A stretch of DNA of 64,000 bases from Clytia hemisphaerica (taxonomy: Eukaryota > Cnidaria > Hydrozoa > Leptothecata > Clytiidae). The stretch spans positions 1,302,001-1,366,000 of the forward strand of contig CACVBU010001294.1 in assembly GCA_902728285.1 (NCBI GenBank), given 5' to 3'. This document shows, piece by piece, positions 34,558 to 46,041 of this stretch (its first letter is position 1; each line of letters starts with the position of its first letter). The translations under genes were made by a program, and so were the position numbers. The notes beneath the pieces are model-generated. The model saw only the letters and a list, made by a program, of their open reading frames with translations, had not been told where the DNA came from and searched no databases.

Positions 34558-37500
34558 CTGAATTGCGAATAGCCAATCATAGATTATAACATAGAGCTTT
34601 TAAAACTCGTAAGGTATTCCTGCCATAGTGTGCACCTCCGTTTTCTACCTGTTTATGTTTTGCAAGTGATAAATTACAGCGCTACAAAGTAGGCCTAAAT
34701 GGCCAAAAAATAGGCAATTAGACCCACTTGAAGGAGCTACAACATTAAATGTGAAGTTTCCACATAGTTTTTTCGATGGACTTAAGTACCGAATGTAACC
34801 AAATGTTACAGCTTACCGAAATAATTTGGCATGCTGTACAAAAGTTCCGGCTTTCCACCAGTTGTTTCGTTTGTGTTACTTCTTCTAATCCTGTGAGTGT
34901 TGTGTATTAGTTTGAAATCATCTAACTCTTTTTGAATCAGTTGGAGAAAACAAAATTTTAAACATTCCCTAAAAATAAATAATTGTACCATTAATTTTAC
35001 TTAAAAGGAGAACAGGAGAGCGTTACGGTAGATAACAAGTACTATTGGCGGAATGTAATTTATATTTTTAAAATCGTTATTTGTGTAAAATTGCTCTTTT
35101 AAATGCAAACATTTTTAGAATTATAACAATTCAAAAGACTTGAAAATGATTTAAAAAAGTTCGCGTGGGGGTCAATTCAGTTTATCTGGATCTCATTTTC
35201 TTTTAAATGTTACATTTTAATTTCACTTTTCAAATCCGTGGACACTCGCTATTGCTGGTCTGGTCATAATTTTGGTCAGAAATCAAAGTCCATTGAATTA
35301 GGTCAAAACTCTTCACCGTTAGAATTCATTCAATTCATTCAGAGAGAGGGCGAGCAGAGCTTTCATTTTTCAAAAATTAAATCCATTAAATTGAATCCTT
35401 TTCTATTGTTTTTCTATTGACAATAATTTATATTCTCGCGTACCTTGAAATTCATCAGATTCATCAAATGTTCCATCGTCAATCATGTCCTGGAAATTCA
35501 TATACATGTAATAAAAAACAGCTGCAGTATGATTGGTCAAAACTATCAACCTTGTTCATCGAACTGGCTCGATTTTGGTATCTCTTAAAAAATTATCCCC
35601 ACAAAAAGCAATTCTGTCAATTTCAGGATTTAAAGTCAGAAGAAACTCTACCAGGTACTAATGCAAGAAAAAATTACCAAAGATTTCAGCCAAAATTCTC
35701 TGGGTTGTTGGGAAACAATGAAGGAATAAATTACCTTAAAAAAGTTCATCCACCATGGAGTCAGTGACCGCTTCAATTGAGACCAAAATGCTTCATTCTC
35801 TAAATTGGAAAGTCAATATTCTCTACAGGGTGTCCGGAAAAAATGTATCCGATCAGACCACTGCTATGAGTAGAAAGTGTTGGTGTGTGTATCGCAAAGT
35901 TTTTCTTAATGCAACAGCATAAATATGAAATATTGCATTTATGTCAATGCTCTTGACCAATAAACACGCTCGCATTTTTTTGGTCGACGATCTATAAAAA
36001 TAATTAACGTGCGTAATAAAAAAAAGAAATTATATTCATAAAAAAAAACACGAAAAAAAAATGATCGAAGAGTAGATAACGTAGCCAGTACCTTCCCACA
36101 AACCAAATTTTTTCTTTGTTTTATGGTCAGTTACACTTTGAAGCGTTTGTCGAAAGTTATCGCACTGTGGTGGAGGGTGACGTCGATCCCGTGCGGAGTG
36201 TATAAAGGCGGGAAAACACGGAACTCGAAAATAAAGACTGGAACGGACAATCGAATAGGTAGGAGAGGATGTGCGTTGATGTTCAATCTAGTCTCAATTT
36301 TTGAGTTCCGTGCATTAAAATCAAAACAAAAGAATCCTCGGGATCGGGATGGAGTTTGGTGAGCTGAAAATGTTTTTTTTTGAAATTATTTTGATACACC
36401 CCTATGATAACGAAAGAACTATAGAAGCAAAAAAGTTTCCAAAAGTCTTCAAGGAGCTCCAATTAATGGTATTGTCAACAGGCTCTTAATTTAGAAAGGT
36501 AGTGAGATAATCCCACTTCTTCAAAAGGTTTTCTTCCTTGTAGAGAAAAGCAACCAAAATCAAATAAAAGAAAACTCTCAACACTAGCCATAGCCAGTTT
36601 TTGAAACAGGGATGTAAAATAATGAGGATTCCAAGACTAGTATCTGATGGAAATGAGTCGATCTCGTGCAATTTCAGGATTAAGAGGTACAAATAATAGA
36701 AATATATCATTAATGTATTTACCAAAAAAATTAGCAAAGTTCTAAAGTTGTAATAAAACTATGTCAATGACTATAACATCTTAAAAATATAAATTTATAG
36801 GAAAGTTAGATAAAATTAATAAAATTTAGGTAGATTCCTCTCACAATTCGAAGCAAAACCTCCACATTTTACTGGCTTACTATCTAGTTTCCAAAGTTGA
36901 GAAATTCAAATCTAAAATCTGCTCGAGATCTCAAAATTAGTTAGTAGTTTTAACTCTGACTATACAGGACCAAACTCTTCACATCAAAATGTAAAAATTC
37001 TAGAATAATATCATAAAAATAGTGTCAAGTTTTGGCAATTGTCCAGAATTGTCAAGACCTTGTCTATGTCACTGGTGGTGAAGACAGCTGTGAAGAAAGT
37101 TTTTCATTTCCATTCCCAGCAAACTTTCGAATCGAATACAATCAAATTTCACTTTACTTTCAATCATATGTCAATTTACTTTCCACCATTTTATCAATGG
37201 AATATTTTCAAACTAGCGACCAGATAGAGACCACATCGAACAGCCAATAAAAACAACAACAAACAAACAGTTCTTCTTTCCACTGGAATAGGCCAGGAAT
37301 AAACAAAATAAATTCTTCCAGGTTTCATGCCATATCCAAAAGATATTCGTTGCCATCCCAAAGCATACAAAAAGTACAAAAGTTCGTCTTCAATCATCAT
37401 TGGAGCAGCACTTATGGTTCTAGGTAGGATAGGATCTAATCTGATTTGATAATTTTCATTCTCAATGTTTACAGTCTCTGGGATTCTTCAATCCTGTTAT

Positions 37501-40500
37501 GGAAATAACCCAACAACTCTGCTGCTGTTGATGCAAAAAAAGGATTTCCATCTTCTTTTCTCCTCCATCCACTGATACTGTTTCTTTTTCGTTCGGTTTC
37601 AACTTTTCAAAACAAATGATTTTGGTTCTCTTTCAATTTCAAAATTCGAATCACAAAATTCGAATTACAAAATTCGAAAGTTCGAAAATCTATTTGAACT
37701 TTACCGATCGAAGCAATGCAGCGACTTCTTAAAAAACGAAAAAAGCACACGCGATGGAGTGCAGCTTGTCCAAAGTCACGGCAAAATGAGCTGCGCCGAA
37801 GAGAAAATCTTGGACGGACTTTCCCGTCCAAGAACATTCGATTCCACGGCAAAAAGTAACAGACGTTAAATCGCGATAAAAAAGCGGTTTTCGTCTAACA
37901 GGCTATAGATAACGTGGCTGGTTTCCTGGAATCGGGATGTGAGATTGCGTGCTCGGAAACCTTGTATACCGTTACAAACCTATAGTACAGTTGCCATTAG
38001 AATTTGAACGTATGTAGATCATGACTCGGTTACTGCAGCTGTAATATGTTTTATCATATAAAAACATTTATTAACGTTTACTCAAATAACTTAACATCCC
38101 AGTTCATTTTTCGGATTTTGTTTGTGATACACACACAAAGACTTTCTACCCATAGCAGTGTTCTGACATTTTTTCGGACACCCTGTATTTAAGCTAGAAA
38201 TTCATTATTGTAATGAATTTTAACTTCAGTACATCAAACACCCTTTAATTTATGGACGTAATTGAGATGGAGGTTATTCTGGAAAGATCTAGCAGCACAT
38301 TGTATCAAAGGGTAGAAAGATTTTTCATTTTAATCCTTATTCCTTGTAAGCAATTCAAACATTGAAGGATTATCTTTCATCTATACATTCATATTGAATG
38401 TATTTTTGGTAAAGCGACATTGCCTAAAAACTAAAAAATATTTTAAATATAAAATGGAGTTTACTTGATTTGAAGTTGACCTGCCAAATCGGAAACTTTT
38501 TTCAATAGCTTGGAAGTCATTGTCGTTTGAGCGAAAAAGCCTCTGTATTCCAGCGATGTTCGAGTTTTCTGTTCCTCTGTCTGCACGAACGTTTAACGCA
38601 GTACCTAAAAGTTAATATTATAATAATCTTTATTATAATTCTCAACGAAATAATTACAACTCCTTCTAGTACTGTCTAACGTGCTAACAGCCTGGATCAC
38701 CTTAAGGTTATCTTAAGTTTTAGTCAGGGTACTGTATATAATTTAAGAAACAAGTGTAAAAAGTTTCAGCTGATCGGACCCGTCCAGTTTCCGGACTGCC
38801 AAAAAGAATTTACCTCCTTTACCTCCTCGTCCCAAAAATGAAAATTTCCAAAATATGAAAAACACCCATAGAGGATCTGGGGACACAAGTTTCATACAAT
38901 ATCTCTAAAATCTACACCGGGCGACTCAGAAAAAGTTTTGTAATATTTGTATAATTCTTAAAGATAACAACAAAAATTCAATTTTTGTATTTTTGTATTC
39001 AGTGAAAATTCTCATCGAGAAATGCTTTTTCTCCTAATGCAACAAAGAGTCATCAAAGTTGACCGTCGTTATTTTCAAAACCTTGTTAAACGATTTACCT
39101 TTTTTAATTGAAGAAATAAACGTACCTTTGAGTGATTTAACTTGATTGAGAAAAAAGCCAGCCACAACAGCTGGACAATTGTTAGTAGATGCTGCTTCCA
39201 ACCAGATCAACTTTCTGGAATAGCTACAAAAATAAAATTCAAAAAATTAAATAAGGACTTAATTTATCTTTTATTCATCTATATAATAAATATTATGTAA
39301 TGTAAAGCTTTTCAAAAGTACAAAAAGTCAGGCAAAAGCCTTTTAATAAATCAAATTCAAAGATTTTTAACCATAGAACTTTAATTAGATATTATTTTGA
39401 TTCTTTAATTTTAAAATCTAACTGCTAATTCACGCCATTTTAAATTTCCCCTTTTTTAATCAACAAAACTTGCTAAATTACCCGTCAATACAACCATGTA
39501 TACAAATCCCATATCGTTTCAGCTTATCGTAGCCATCCAGGTGCCACAAATAGTTAGGACCCTAAAAAATACAAGTTCACTTATGCTCAAATAATTAATT
39601 TATGCAAAATGCTTTTGCAAGCTATATCTTACTGGAAAACTGTTATATATTTGGATATTGATTTATCCTCACTAGGATGATTTCTGACCCAACCTGAAGG
39701 TTTTTAATCGTTAAAGACATTTTAAGAGAACAAGTTTTACAATCTAATCTCCTTATTACAGACCAAAAGTATGTCAAAATTATAATAGTTTCAAACTTAA
39801 TCTTTACAGGTGTGATGTATCTTCTTCTCTTTAATTTCCTAGCACGGCGCTCAGCAACACCAATAGGGTCGATAGCCTTTTGAAGATTCATCACATTGTT
39901 TCTGAATTGTAAATGAAATCAAATAAGATTTTACCTAAGCATGATTTACGAGCTTAGGTTTGGATGATAGCACTTCTAAGAGACTGCAGAAAATTGAAAT
40001 CCTTAAAAAGGGCTTCACAAAGCAAGAAATAAACTAAAAGATTGATTTCTACCTGCTGATTTGAATGTTATGGATTACACGCAATTTCTGATGCATACAT
40101 CTATATCCTAGCAAGCTTCCACTTCCTTGAATTTCAGTCTAGAAAGAACAGGGTAATATTATGTAGAAAATAGATTATTGATTGAAAATTTAGAAGAATT
40201 TAAAATTCATTGGTAGAAAAATATGGTGAATGGGGTTAATTGCTTTATAGATTGACAACCAACCAGGCAGGACTTCCAACCCAAAATATTTTATTGCCAT
40301 TTTTAAGAAGGACTCATATCTTGTCTGTCTCAAGCATAAGAATCGTGAATTCCCTGCTAGCGCTCTTCCGTTTTCCATTCAAAATTACCTAGATGTAAAG
40401 CTGTGTGGACAAAGATTTCATAAATCCTCAAAATAATTTTTTTTTCCGACTGACCCACCCACCTCCAAAATCTAGGGTCGGGTGACGGCAAACCAACAAT

Positions 40501-41708
40501 TCCAGCCCCATGTAAAAAAACACCCTTCAATAAAATAAATTATATTATGTAGCAAGAAAATAACTGAATATGAAGCTTAAGTTCGGAAGTAATATAATAA
40601 AAATGGTTAATTTAAAAAACCTTGCAAAATTAACATACCATAAGGGTATCACACACATGGGCCAGTGAACAATTTGGTTTTCTTCTTGCAAGCCCGAGGC
40701 TGAATAAGATTCTTTTCAACTTTCGCATGCTAAAAAAAACCATAGCATGTCAGCCAATTATATGTATATAATCAATTAGCTTATCACAATAGAATAACAG
40801 CAATGATTGCTTGATTTAAGACCTTGTTTTAATTTAAGCTCCTTTCGAAGCTCCCAAATTCGTAAAAAGAAGAAAAAAGGAGATCAAGGGATTAAAATTT
40901 ATCTAAATATCAAATTTGATGATGTAATTTTTCCTTAATTAGAATTTAATCTGGTAATTGAAATTAATTACTTAAAATTATATAGTCTGGTTATAGTACT
41001 CTATAATAACAATGACCTTGACCTTTAATGTATATATTTTTATATACCTGATCACAATACCAAGTCTTTGCAGCAACCGTAAAATGTTTTTATAGCTATA
41101 TCCCTCATTGAAATATTTCTGAATTGCGACATTCCCTAGGAGAAAAAGAAATGACAGTTGTAAAAAGGAGATAGGTCCAACTGTTAGTATAATGGAGGTA
41201 AAAGTATGGGAATTCCATAAATTTCACCCAGTTTTGTTGCCAAAGTATATCGGAATTCCATTATTTTTTAGGGAACTTTACAACGGAAATCTGACAACTT
41301 AAAAAACTAAAAAAAAACTGAAAACTAAAAAAAATAGTGTGCTTCATGTTGTCCAAACAAAGATACTGCCATTCATTATACTGGTGAGGTGCAAAAGCCT
41401 GTATAAGCCCTATATAAGATGTATATATTTTTATTTGACAATGTTATCCAGTGTTTTATCCTGTCAGTTTATAAAAGTACATCGATTTTAGCATCAAAAT
41501 AAAAGCTTACAAAACTGTTATTATTCACTACGGCAACCAAACGAGTGAGAAAAAGTTATTAAACACTCCTCAAGCTCTTACACTCGTAAAACTGTTTTTC
41601 CAAATACACTTGAGAATACAGATGCTAAAAATATATGCGCTTGCGTTTGTAATTTTAAGACATTTACTAATTACCTAATCTTCCGCATCTCTTGCTATCT
41701 CTTGTCAT
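34331..41708 (-). CDS. Integrase-core (DDE) protein gene, 12 exons, probably host-domesticated
   Basis: Coding exons, in order on the minus strand: 41675-41708, 41048-41135, 40639-40729, 40053-40138, 39808-39901, 39482-39561, 39126-39223, 38465-38604, 35735-35797, 35444-35489, 34817-34968, 34331-34557. All but one junction keep frame. The spliced 1199 nt lack one base of 400 codons (399 aa). Regions: HTH-like N-terminus (GYSYKNILRLLQRLGIVIS), GYRCMHQKLR, then the integrase core with D140 (WHLDGYDKL), D199 (VRADRGTEN) and E239 (NEAFWSQLK), a complete DDE triad with 39 residues between D and E. The C-terminus (LIQKELDDF, THRIRRSN, GKPELLYSMP) matches the uncharacterised integrase-core family of cnidarians and fish. 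Many introns argue for a host gene rather than a mobile copy. The function is unknown. Confidence 0.87.
34817..34968 (-). CDS. Integrase-like gene exon 11
   Basis: Acceptor TTTTTAG|GGAATG, donor TTCG|GTAAGC. Encodes ECLKFCFLQLIQKELDDFKL, THRIRRSNTNETTGGKPELL and YSMPNYF. Joining to exon 10 is one base short (CAAG plus GGAATG); an additional G in the G run at 34967-34969 would give GEC in frame. Confidence 0.82.
35444..35489 (-). CDS. Integrase-like gene exon 10 (46 nt)
   Basis: Acceptor TTTCCAG|, donor TTTCAAG|GTACGC. Encodes DMIDDGTFDESDEFQ, matching the acidic stretch that follows WxNFFKD in the family. Phase 0 in, phase 1 out. Confidence 0.7.
35735..35797 (-). CDS. Integrase-like gene exon 9 (catalytic Glu)
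   Basis: 63 nt, acceptor TTTAGAG|AATG, donor TTTAAG|GTAATT, phase 0 both sides. Encodes NEAFWSQLKRSLTPWWMNFF plus K. The Glu is the third DDE residue. Its acceptor lies about 28 bp from the end of the mariner-like insertion. Confidence 0.82.
35826..38185. mobile_element. Mariner-like non-autonomous element in an integrase-gene intron
   Basis: TIRs begin CAGGGTGTCCGGAAAAAATG on the left, and the right-end complement reads CAGGGTGTCCGAAAAAATGT; matching continues through the CACTGCTATG and TAGAAAG blocks for about 60 bp. TA flanks both ends (35824-35825, 38186-38187). 2360 bp with no transposase frame; the internal ORFs are short and unrecognised. Without it the host intron would be about 305 bp. 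Confidence 0.9.
38465..38604 (-). CDS. Integrase-like gene exon 8 (second catalytic Asp)
   Basis: Acceptor TTTTAG|GTACTG, donor AATCAA|GTAAAC. Encodes TALNVRADRGTENSNIAGIQ, then RLFRSNDNDFQ and the FGRSTSNQ motif. The DRGTEN box is the hallmark of the family. Confidence 0.9.
39126..39223 (-). CDS. Integrase-like gene exon 7
   Basis: Acceptor TTTGTAG|CTATT, donor AAAG|GTACGT. Encodes YSRKLIWLEAASTNNCPAVV and AGFFLNQVKSLKG, between the first and second catalytic Asp. Confidence 0.87.
39482..39561 (-). CDS. Integrase-like gene exon 6 (first catalytic Asp)
   Basis: Acceptor TTTTTAG|GGTCC, donor GACGG|GTAATT. Encodes GPNYLWHLDGYDKLKRYGIC and IHGCIDG. The WHLDGYDKL block contains the first DDE Asp. 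Confidence 0.9.
39808..39901 (-). CDS. Integrase-like gene exon 5
   Basis: Acceptor CAATTCAG|, donor ACACCT|GTAAAG. Encodes NNVMNLQKAIDPIGVAERRA and KLKRRRYITP, the basic segment before the catalytic core. Confidence 0.85.
40053..40138 (-). CDS. Integrase-like gene exon 4
   Basis: Acceptor TTCTAG|ACTG, donor AGCAG|GTAGAA. Encodes TEIQGSGSLLGYRCMHQKLR and VIHNIQIS, matching the family's GPGxLxGYRxMxxxLR motif. Confidence 0.85.
40639..40729 (-). CDS. Integrase-like gene exon 3
   Basis: Acceptor TTTTTAG|CATGC, donor CTTATG|GTATGT. Encodes MRKLKRILFSLGLARRKPNC and SLAHVCDTLM, the second part of the HTH-like region. Confidence 0.82.
41048..41135 (-). CDS. Integrase-like gene exon 2
   Basis: Acceptor CTCCTAG|GGAAT, donor ATCAG|GTATAT. 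Encodes NVAIQKYFNEGYSYKNILRL and LQRLGIVI, an HTH-like N-terminal domain. The split codon AG|C joins exon 3 as IVIS-MRKL. Confidence 0.82.
41675..41708 (-). CDS. Integrase-like gene exon 1 (start)
   Basis: 34 nt: ATG, then TRDSKRCGRL and a split Gly codon, donor TTAG|GTAATT. The phase fits exon 2 (G|GG). It is a small exon chosen by phase and donor alone, so less sure than the others. Confidence 0.55.
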
Positions 41709-42129
41709 TATGACCTGAATCTTTTTCAATCTCCAAGCATGAGAACACAATTTTATATAAGGAATTTTGTCACACTCTATAGCAGATGGGCAAAAACTAA
41801 AGTTCTTCTTTTCTGTTCTTCGCATCGATGGGTTAAAAAGAAAATATCAAATATCGTTCGATTGCTAACACGGATCAAATTTTTCGTAAAAGATACGCCA
41901 GAAATTGGGTTCATCGGTGTTTCTTTTGTTTTTTTTATCACTTTCTTTTATTCCGTATCTGACGAGTAGAAGTTTGTTTTATGCAAAAATCGATGTACTT
42001 TTATAAACTGCCTGTACATACTAAGAGCTCTGTAATCTCTTATTTATATATACTCCGTCCAAAAATTGTCTAGACGAGGGAAATACCTTGATTTTTAAAG
42101 TCAGCTCCTTCGTTATGAGTCAACGGTTC
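41709..42129. other. 5' flank of the integrase-like gene, no gene
   Basis: Putative promoter region for the minus-strand gene. No TATA or other motif could be assigned with confidence. Confidence 0.4.
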
Positions 42130-42131
42130 TA

Positions 42132-42349
42132 CCGTGAAAAAGGGTAACTTGCATCAGTGGAGGCTAACATGCATAGCCCTCAAATGAATGACCTGGCTGG
42201 TCATTAAAATACAACTACGCAGCTCCGCTCGCAGCTCTACTCTACCATTTTTGTTTTGATTTATTTTTGTATTTTAATGACCAGCTGGGTCTTTCATTTG
42301 AGGGCTATGCATGTTAGCCTCCAATGATGCAAGTTACCCTTTTTCACGG
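42132..42349. mobile_element. Hairpin MITE, about 80 bp arms, TA target site
   Basis: Arms begin CCGTGAAAAAGGGTAACTTG and match inverted over about 80 bp around a 60 bp loop, flanked by TA on each side. 218 bp in total. Its transcript would form a long hairpin. Confidence 0.92.
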
Positions 42350-42480
42350 TATTTATTTTTATAATGTTATGAGGAAGCTATTTTGGATTGATTCCCTGCA
42401 GGACCTGAGCTGAATTACCTTTGATTATCCATCAGCATCATTGATTTATTATCAGATGACATGTATTTATTATACATATA

Positions 42481-42750
42481 TGGCGGCCATCGAAAAATAG
42501 TTATGTTCGCGTCGCCAGAAGGTCTCAAATATATTGAATTATATAAAATTTTACGGGTTTTTTAAATATCGCCTGAAGCTGAAACCCTCCTCCTTCCCCA
42601 AAGAAAAAGTTATACATTTGAAGAACAAGTTGTTTCTTCTGGATTTTTCCTGGATTTTTTTCGAATCTCCGCACTGGAAAATCAGTGAAAAATATGGATG
42701 GTGCGGGCGGGCGACGTGAACAGAACAATTTTTCAATGGCTGCCTCGCCT
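42481..42750. mobile_element. Small MITE with GGCGGCCAT-type inverted ends
   Basis: The left arm (GGCGGCCATCGAAAAATAGT, then TATGTTCGCGTCGCC) and the right arm (complement GGCAGCCATTGAAAAATTGT, then TCTGTTCACGTCGCC) are about 85 percent alike. About 270 bp. The precise ends are not resolved. Confidence 0.75.
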
Positions 42751-43232
42751 ATACCAATGAATAATTGATTGAAAATGTAGTACTTTAGTAAGGATCAAAG
42801 TAAAATTAATGAGTAATCGATAAAAATACAGAATTGATAGGTAATCCATACTCAGGATCTTGACTGAATTACCTAACAATTTTTTATCAATCACCCTTTC
42901 CCATCTGCCCATTCATTGATCACCACGCTGTCATGAGTGCAACCACCCTGGACGCTGGACATAGTACCCCTTCCCTTCTGTACAAAAGACGCATTAATTG
43001 TTCAGGATTCTTTAAAAGGTGTTGTATTATCTAATATGTTGTGAATATTAATGATTGGAAAGAAATACTTACTTCTTCTATCATGATGAGGCATGGTCTC
43101 TTTATAAAGGTCAGTGGGTCTCAGTGCTTCTTCACCTGTTTTTATTATTCTATTTTTTGTACCACTATTCAGTTTGTTTACACGTTACCTGAGGCCCGTT
43201 TCAAATCAACACATCAAGTGATGACCTATGGC

Positions 43233-43460
43233 CGATCTTAAGCGGAAAAAAAATCAACGCTTCGTAAATTTCAAGTGAAGCGCGGAAAATTCCAAGTAAC
43301 GCTTGTGATTTAATCTGCAGTGGAAAGAATTCTCACACTGCACATTTAAAACATAGAGCGGAAGATCTTTTAGTAGTGCTTCATGTTTAAGTTGCAGCGC
43401 GGAAGAAAAACGAATAGCGCTTCTGATTGAAATAGAAGCGTGGATATTTTTTCCACTTCA
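43233..43460. repeat. GAAGCGCGGAA / AACGCTT repeat cluster
   Basis: Degenerate units of about 55-65 bp containing AGCGCGGAA and (A/T)GCGCTT(G/C)TGATT. Four or so units are recognisable. Identity unknown; possibly the terminal part of a transposon. Confidence 0.5.
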
Positions 43461-43489
43461 AGGTGTTGGCCCTAATGGGCTTCCGTAAT

Positions 43490-44106
43490 TCCATCCCATT
43501 TCTCTGAGCGAACTAAAGAAACAAGTCAGCTGGAAAAAAGTGGCCTCTTCTACTGAAGATTAGGACCAGCTGGAAAAATATGATTTGTTCTACTGAAGAT
43601 TGGGACTAGCTGGGAAAATATGATCTGTTCTTATGAAAAAATAGTTTGATATCCAAAAAATAGGGTGTCTAAGAATTTCCTATCTGTTCTGAGGGAATTT
43701 CAGTAAAAAACTCTTTGGGATCTGTTCTTTTCCTTCTGAATGTGGTTGCCCGGAGTGGCAGCTGAAAATTCTCCATCTATGTAGTGCATCTGGAAATTAA
43801 GTTTCTGTTCTTAAAAGTCCTTCAATGTCGAGCTGGAATTTAGCGATCTGTTCTTATAAGATTTTGTCAGCCCTGGTAAATAAGAACAGTTAAGATAAGA
43901 GAACAGTTAACTCGCATAAAATCAATCGCCTGGTAATTTCGTACCTGTTCCGAAAGTTGTTTTACATCCTAGCTGGAAAAATATAACTGTTCTGAAGTAA
44001 AAATTTCTCCCCAGGAAAACGAGGGACTTTTCTTAATTTCGGGAAAATCCTTCCAGCTGGCAAATCAGTACAGATATTTGCAAATTTTAGGTCGGTGGCT
44101 GCTTCT
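43490..44106 (-). repeat. AGAACAGAT / CCAGCTGG array, copy 2
   Basis: Reverse-complement copy of 55151-55800, highly similar over about 600 bp. On the minus strand it reads alternating AACAGAT and TTTCCAGC(TGG) words. It directly abuts the truncated transposase frame at 44105, so it is inferred to be the subterminal region of that transposon. Confidence 0.85.
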
Positions 44107-44952
44107 AAGAAGTGTCCGGTGGGAGAATAAATTGCCTCAGCTTTTTATTCTCGCAAAATGACATCACGTTCTCATCAAACCTGGAGCCTTGTCTATCAGC
44201 TAGCATCACAATCGGACGCTCAATATTTCTTGATGTTAATACATCGTCAAGATTTTTGTGGCCTGCCAGTATAGTCTTATGGTCAGACACGGCACTCTCA
44301 TCAACAGAAAGTAGGAGATTTTCAATCTCACTTTCTGCAGCTTCTGGTGCCATGTGTGAAGTTATGCCGGCACTTGAAAAAATAACTTGGCACATTGCCA
44401 GATCACCTTTGAATGAAGAAAAAGGCTGGACCGTAATGCAGTCTCTGTTCTCTTTGATAAGTTTCGAACAATACTCATCTTTAGCTCCAATAACAAGTTT
44501 ACGTGACTTCCCAGAGTTGTTAAAACTGATAAATTGCGGGGTCTCGTCGTGAGCCCAGATTCTAGATCGGTCTATATTTCCCTTCCATTTACCAGGTCCA
44601 ATCGTTTTCATTTTTGTGGCAATTTTGGCTGCTAAAAGTTCTTCTGCAAGTTCATCAATATATTTGATTCCCATCTGACGAGTGCAGATCAAACCTCGCA
44701 ATACTGAGACTTTGTTGACTGTTTTCTTACCAAGGGTTTTATGTTTTGAATTGAATCTTCGCCAAAACGACCTCCCGACTTTATTTTCGATAAAATCTCT
44801 TTTGCGTGTTTTGATGCATGTTTTCGACCACCAGCTTTATTGGCCACCAGCTTTTCGAACGCGTAAAATTTTAAGGAGCACTTCGTCAGCTTCATCCTCC
44901 TTGACAGCATCTGTAAAAGATGAAAAACATTTTCAACATCTAAACTATTCAA
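44105..44952 (-). pseudogene. DDE-type transposase, truncated and frameshifted
   Basis: Two frames: 44689-44952 (basic N-terminal part with KSGGRFGEDSIQNIK) and 44105-44701 (GLICTRQMGIKYIDELAEEL, IWAHDETPQFISFNN, KLVIGAKDEYC, IVMLADRQGSRFDENVMSFC, FILPPDTS). HDETP and MLADRQGSR are the probable first and second catalytic Asp motifs, and LPPDTS is the typical block just before the third acidic residue. The ORF ends there at the repeat array, so the C-terminus with the last catalytic residue is gone. The superfamily is not assigned (pogo/DDE_1-like in outline). Confidence 0.7.
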
Positions 44953-46038
44953 ATCTTTTTTAGCACATGTAGAAAATTGAGGAATTTTTTATGGCAAAAA
45001 TTACTCAAATTACCTGCTTTTGTTCTTAAGGTAAAGTGCAAGATTATTTTCTTCTTGAAATATTAACACAAGTTAATGAGTTTTTCCGTTTTCAATGATG
45101 ATTTCAGAATCCGATGTGTTATCAAGATCAAGATGTGTTGTTTTCCTTGCAGTAATTGACGGCTGCCTTTAGCTGCTCAGTTTTAGCGTTAGTGTGGCTA
45201 GCCGCTATCCTGTCACGAGCCAAGGAGAGGTGGCTTGTCGAACTTCTTGTTAATTTTCTCTTGAGTTGAATCTTTAGAATTGGTTTCATTTTACTTTCAA
45301 CCTTGTATCGATCATTTTGTCAGAGTATGAAAACCGCTGCCCACTTAGACGTGAAGATTTTAAGATAAGAAACTTTCAATGATAATGTGATGCAACTCTC
45401 AATGTTAACAAAATGCCAGCCCAAAAATGTGTCCTTATGAAATTGATATACTCTTTTAGTCTTACATCAGTTGAAACTATTTCGAATCGCATTTTAACAA
45501 GGATTTTCGGCAAAATTAAGTTTTTCAAAATCAACCAAACAGTCTCTTTCTGTTCTTATAAAGTTATAAATTGATGTTTTTTGCTTCCAATGATGGTACA
45601 TCAAAGAAAAGCCGCTTTGAATAGATTTATAAAAGATTTCAACGACCATTTAGATCATTACCGAGGCGTTTTCTCTCCATCTATGTCTTTATTACCTCCA
45701 TGCTCTCACAAAACTGTTTTTACACACAATTTGTTTTCATGCAATCTTAGTGGAATTTTTTTCTCATAAAATTCCAAATTCAACTTTTGATTTCCCATGA
45801 GTACTCAACAAAAGGGGATTACAATTACTCTTTCGGCCTGTTTTTTTTTTAACTTACCAAAAATTAATTATTTTAAAATTACTTTTCATACAAATTTGAT
45901 TTGAGTGCACTGACATATTGGGGCCATAAACCTGCATTTTGACGACCATTCAATGAAGAGAAACAGAAAAATTACCTAACTCTGATTTTTTTATTTTGTA
46001 AAGGATTCTTTCAATAGGCATTGTTGATAATACTACGT
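44953..46038. other. No gene recognised
   Basis: AT-rich. It may include the remaining 5' end of the transposon whose transposase fragment lies at 44105-44952. Confidence 0.4.
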
Positions 46039-46041
46039 TAA

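Noticed and set aside
44112..44552. 146-aa plus-strand ORF
   Set aside because: It is the opposite-strand shadow of the transposase frame at 44105-44701, which carries clear DDE motifs.
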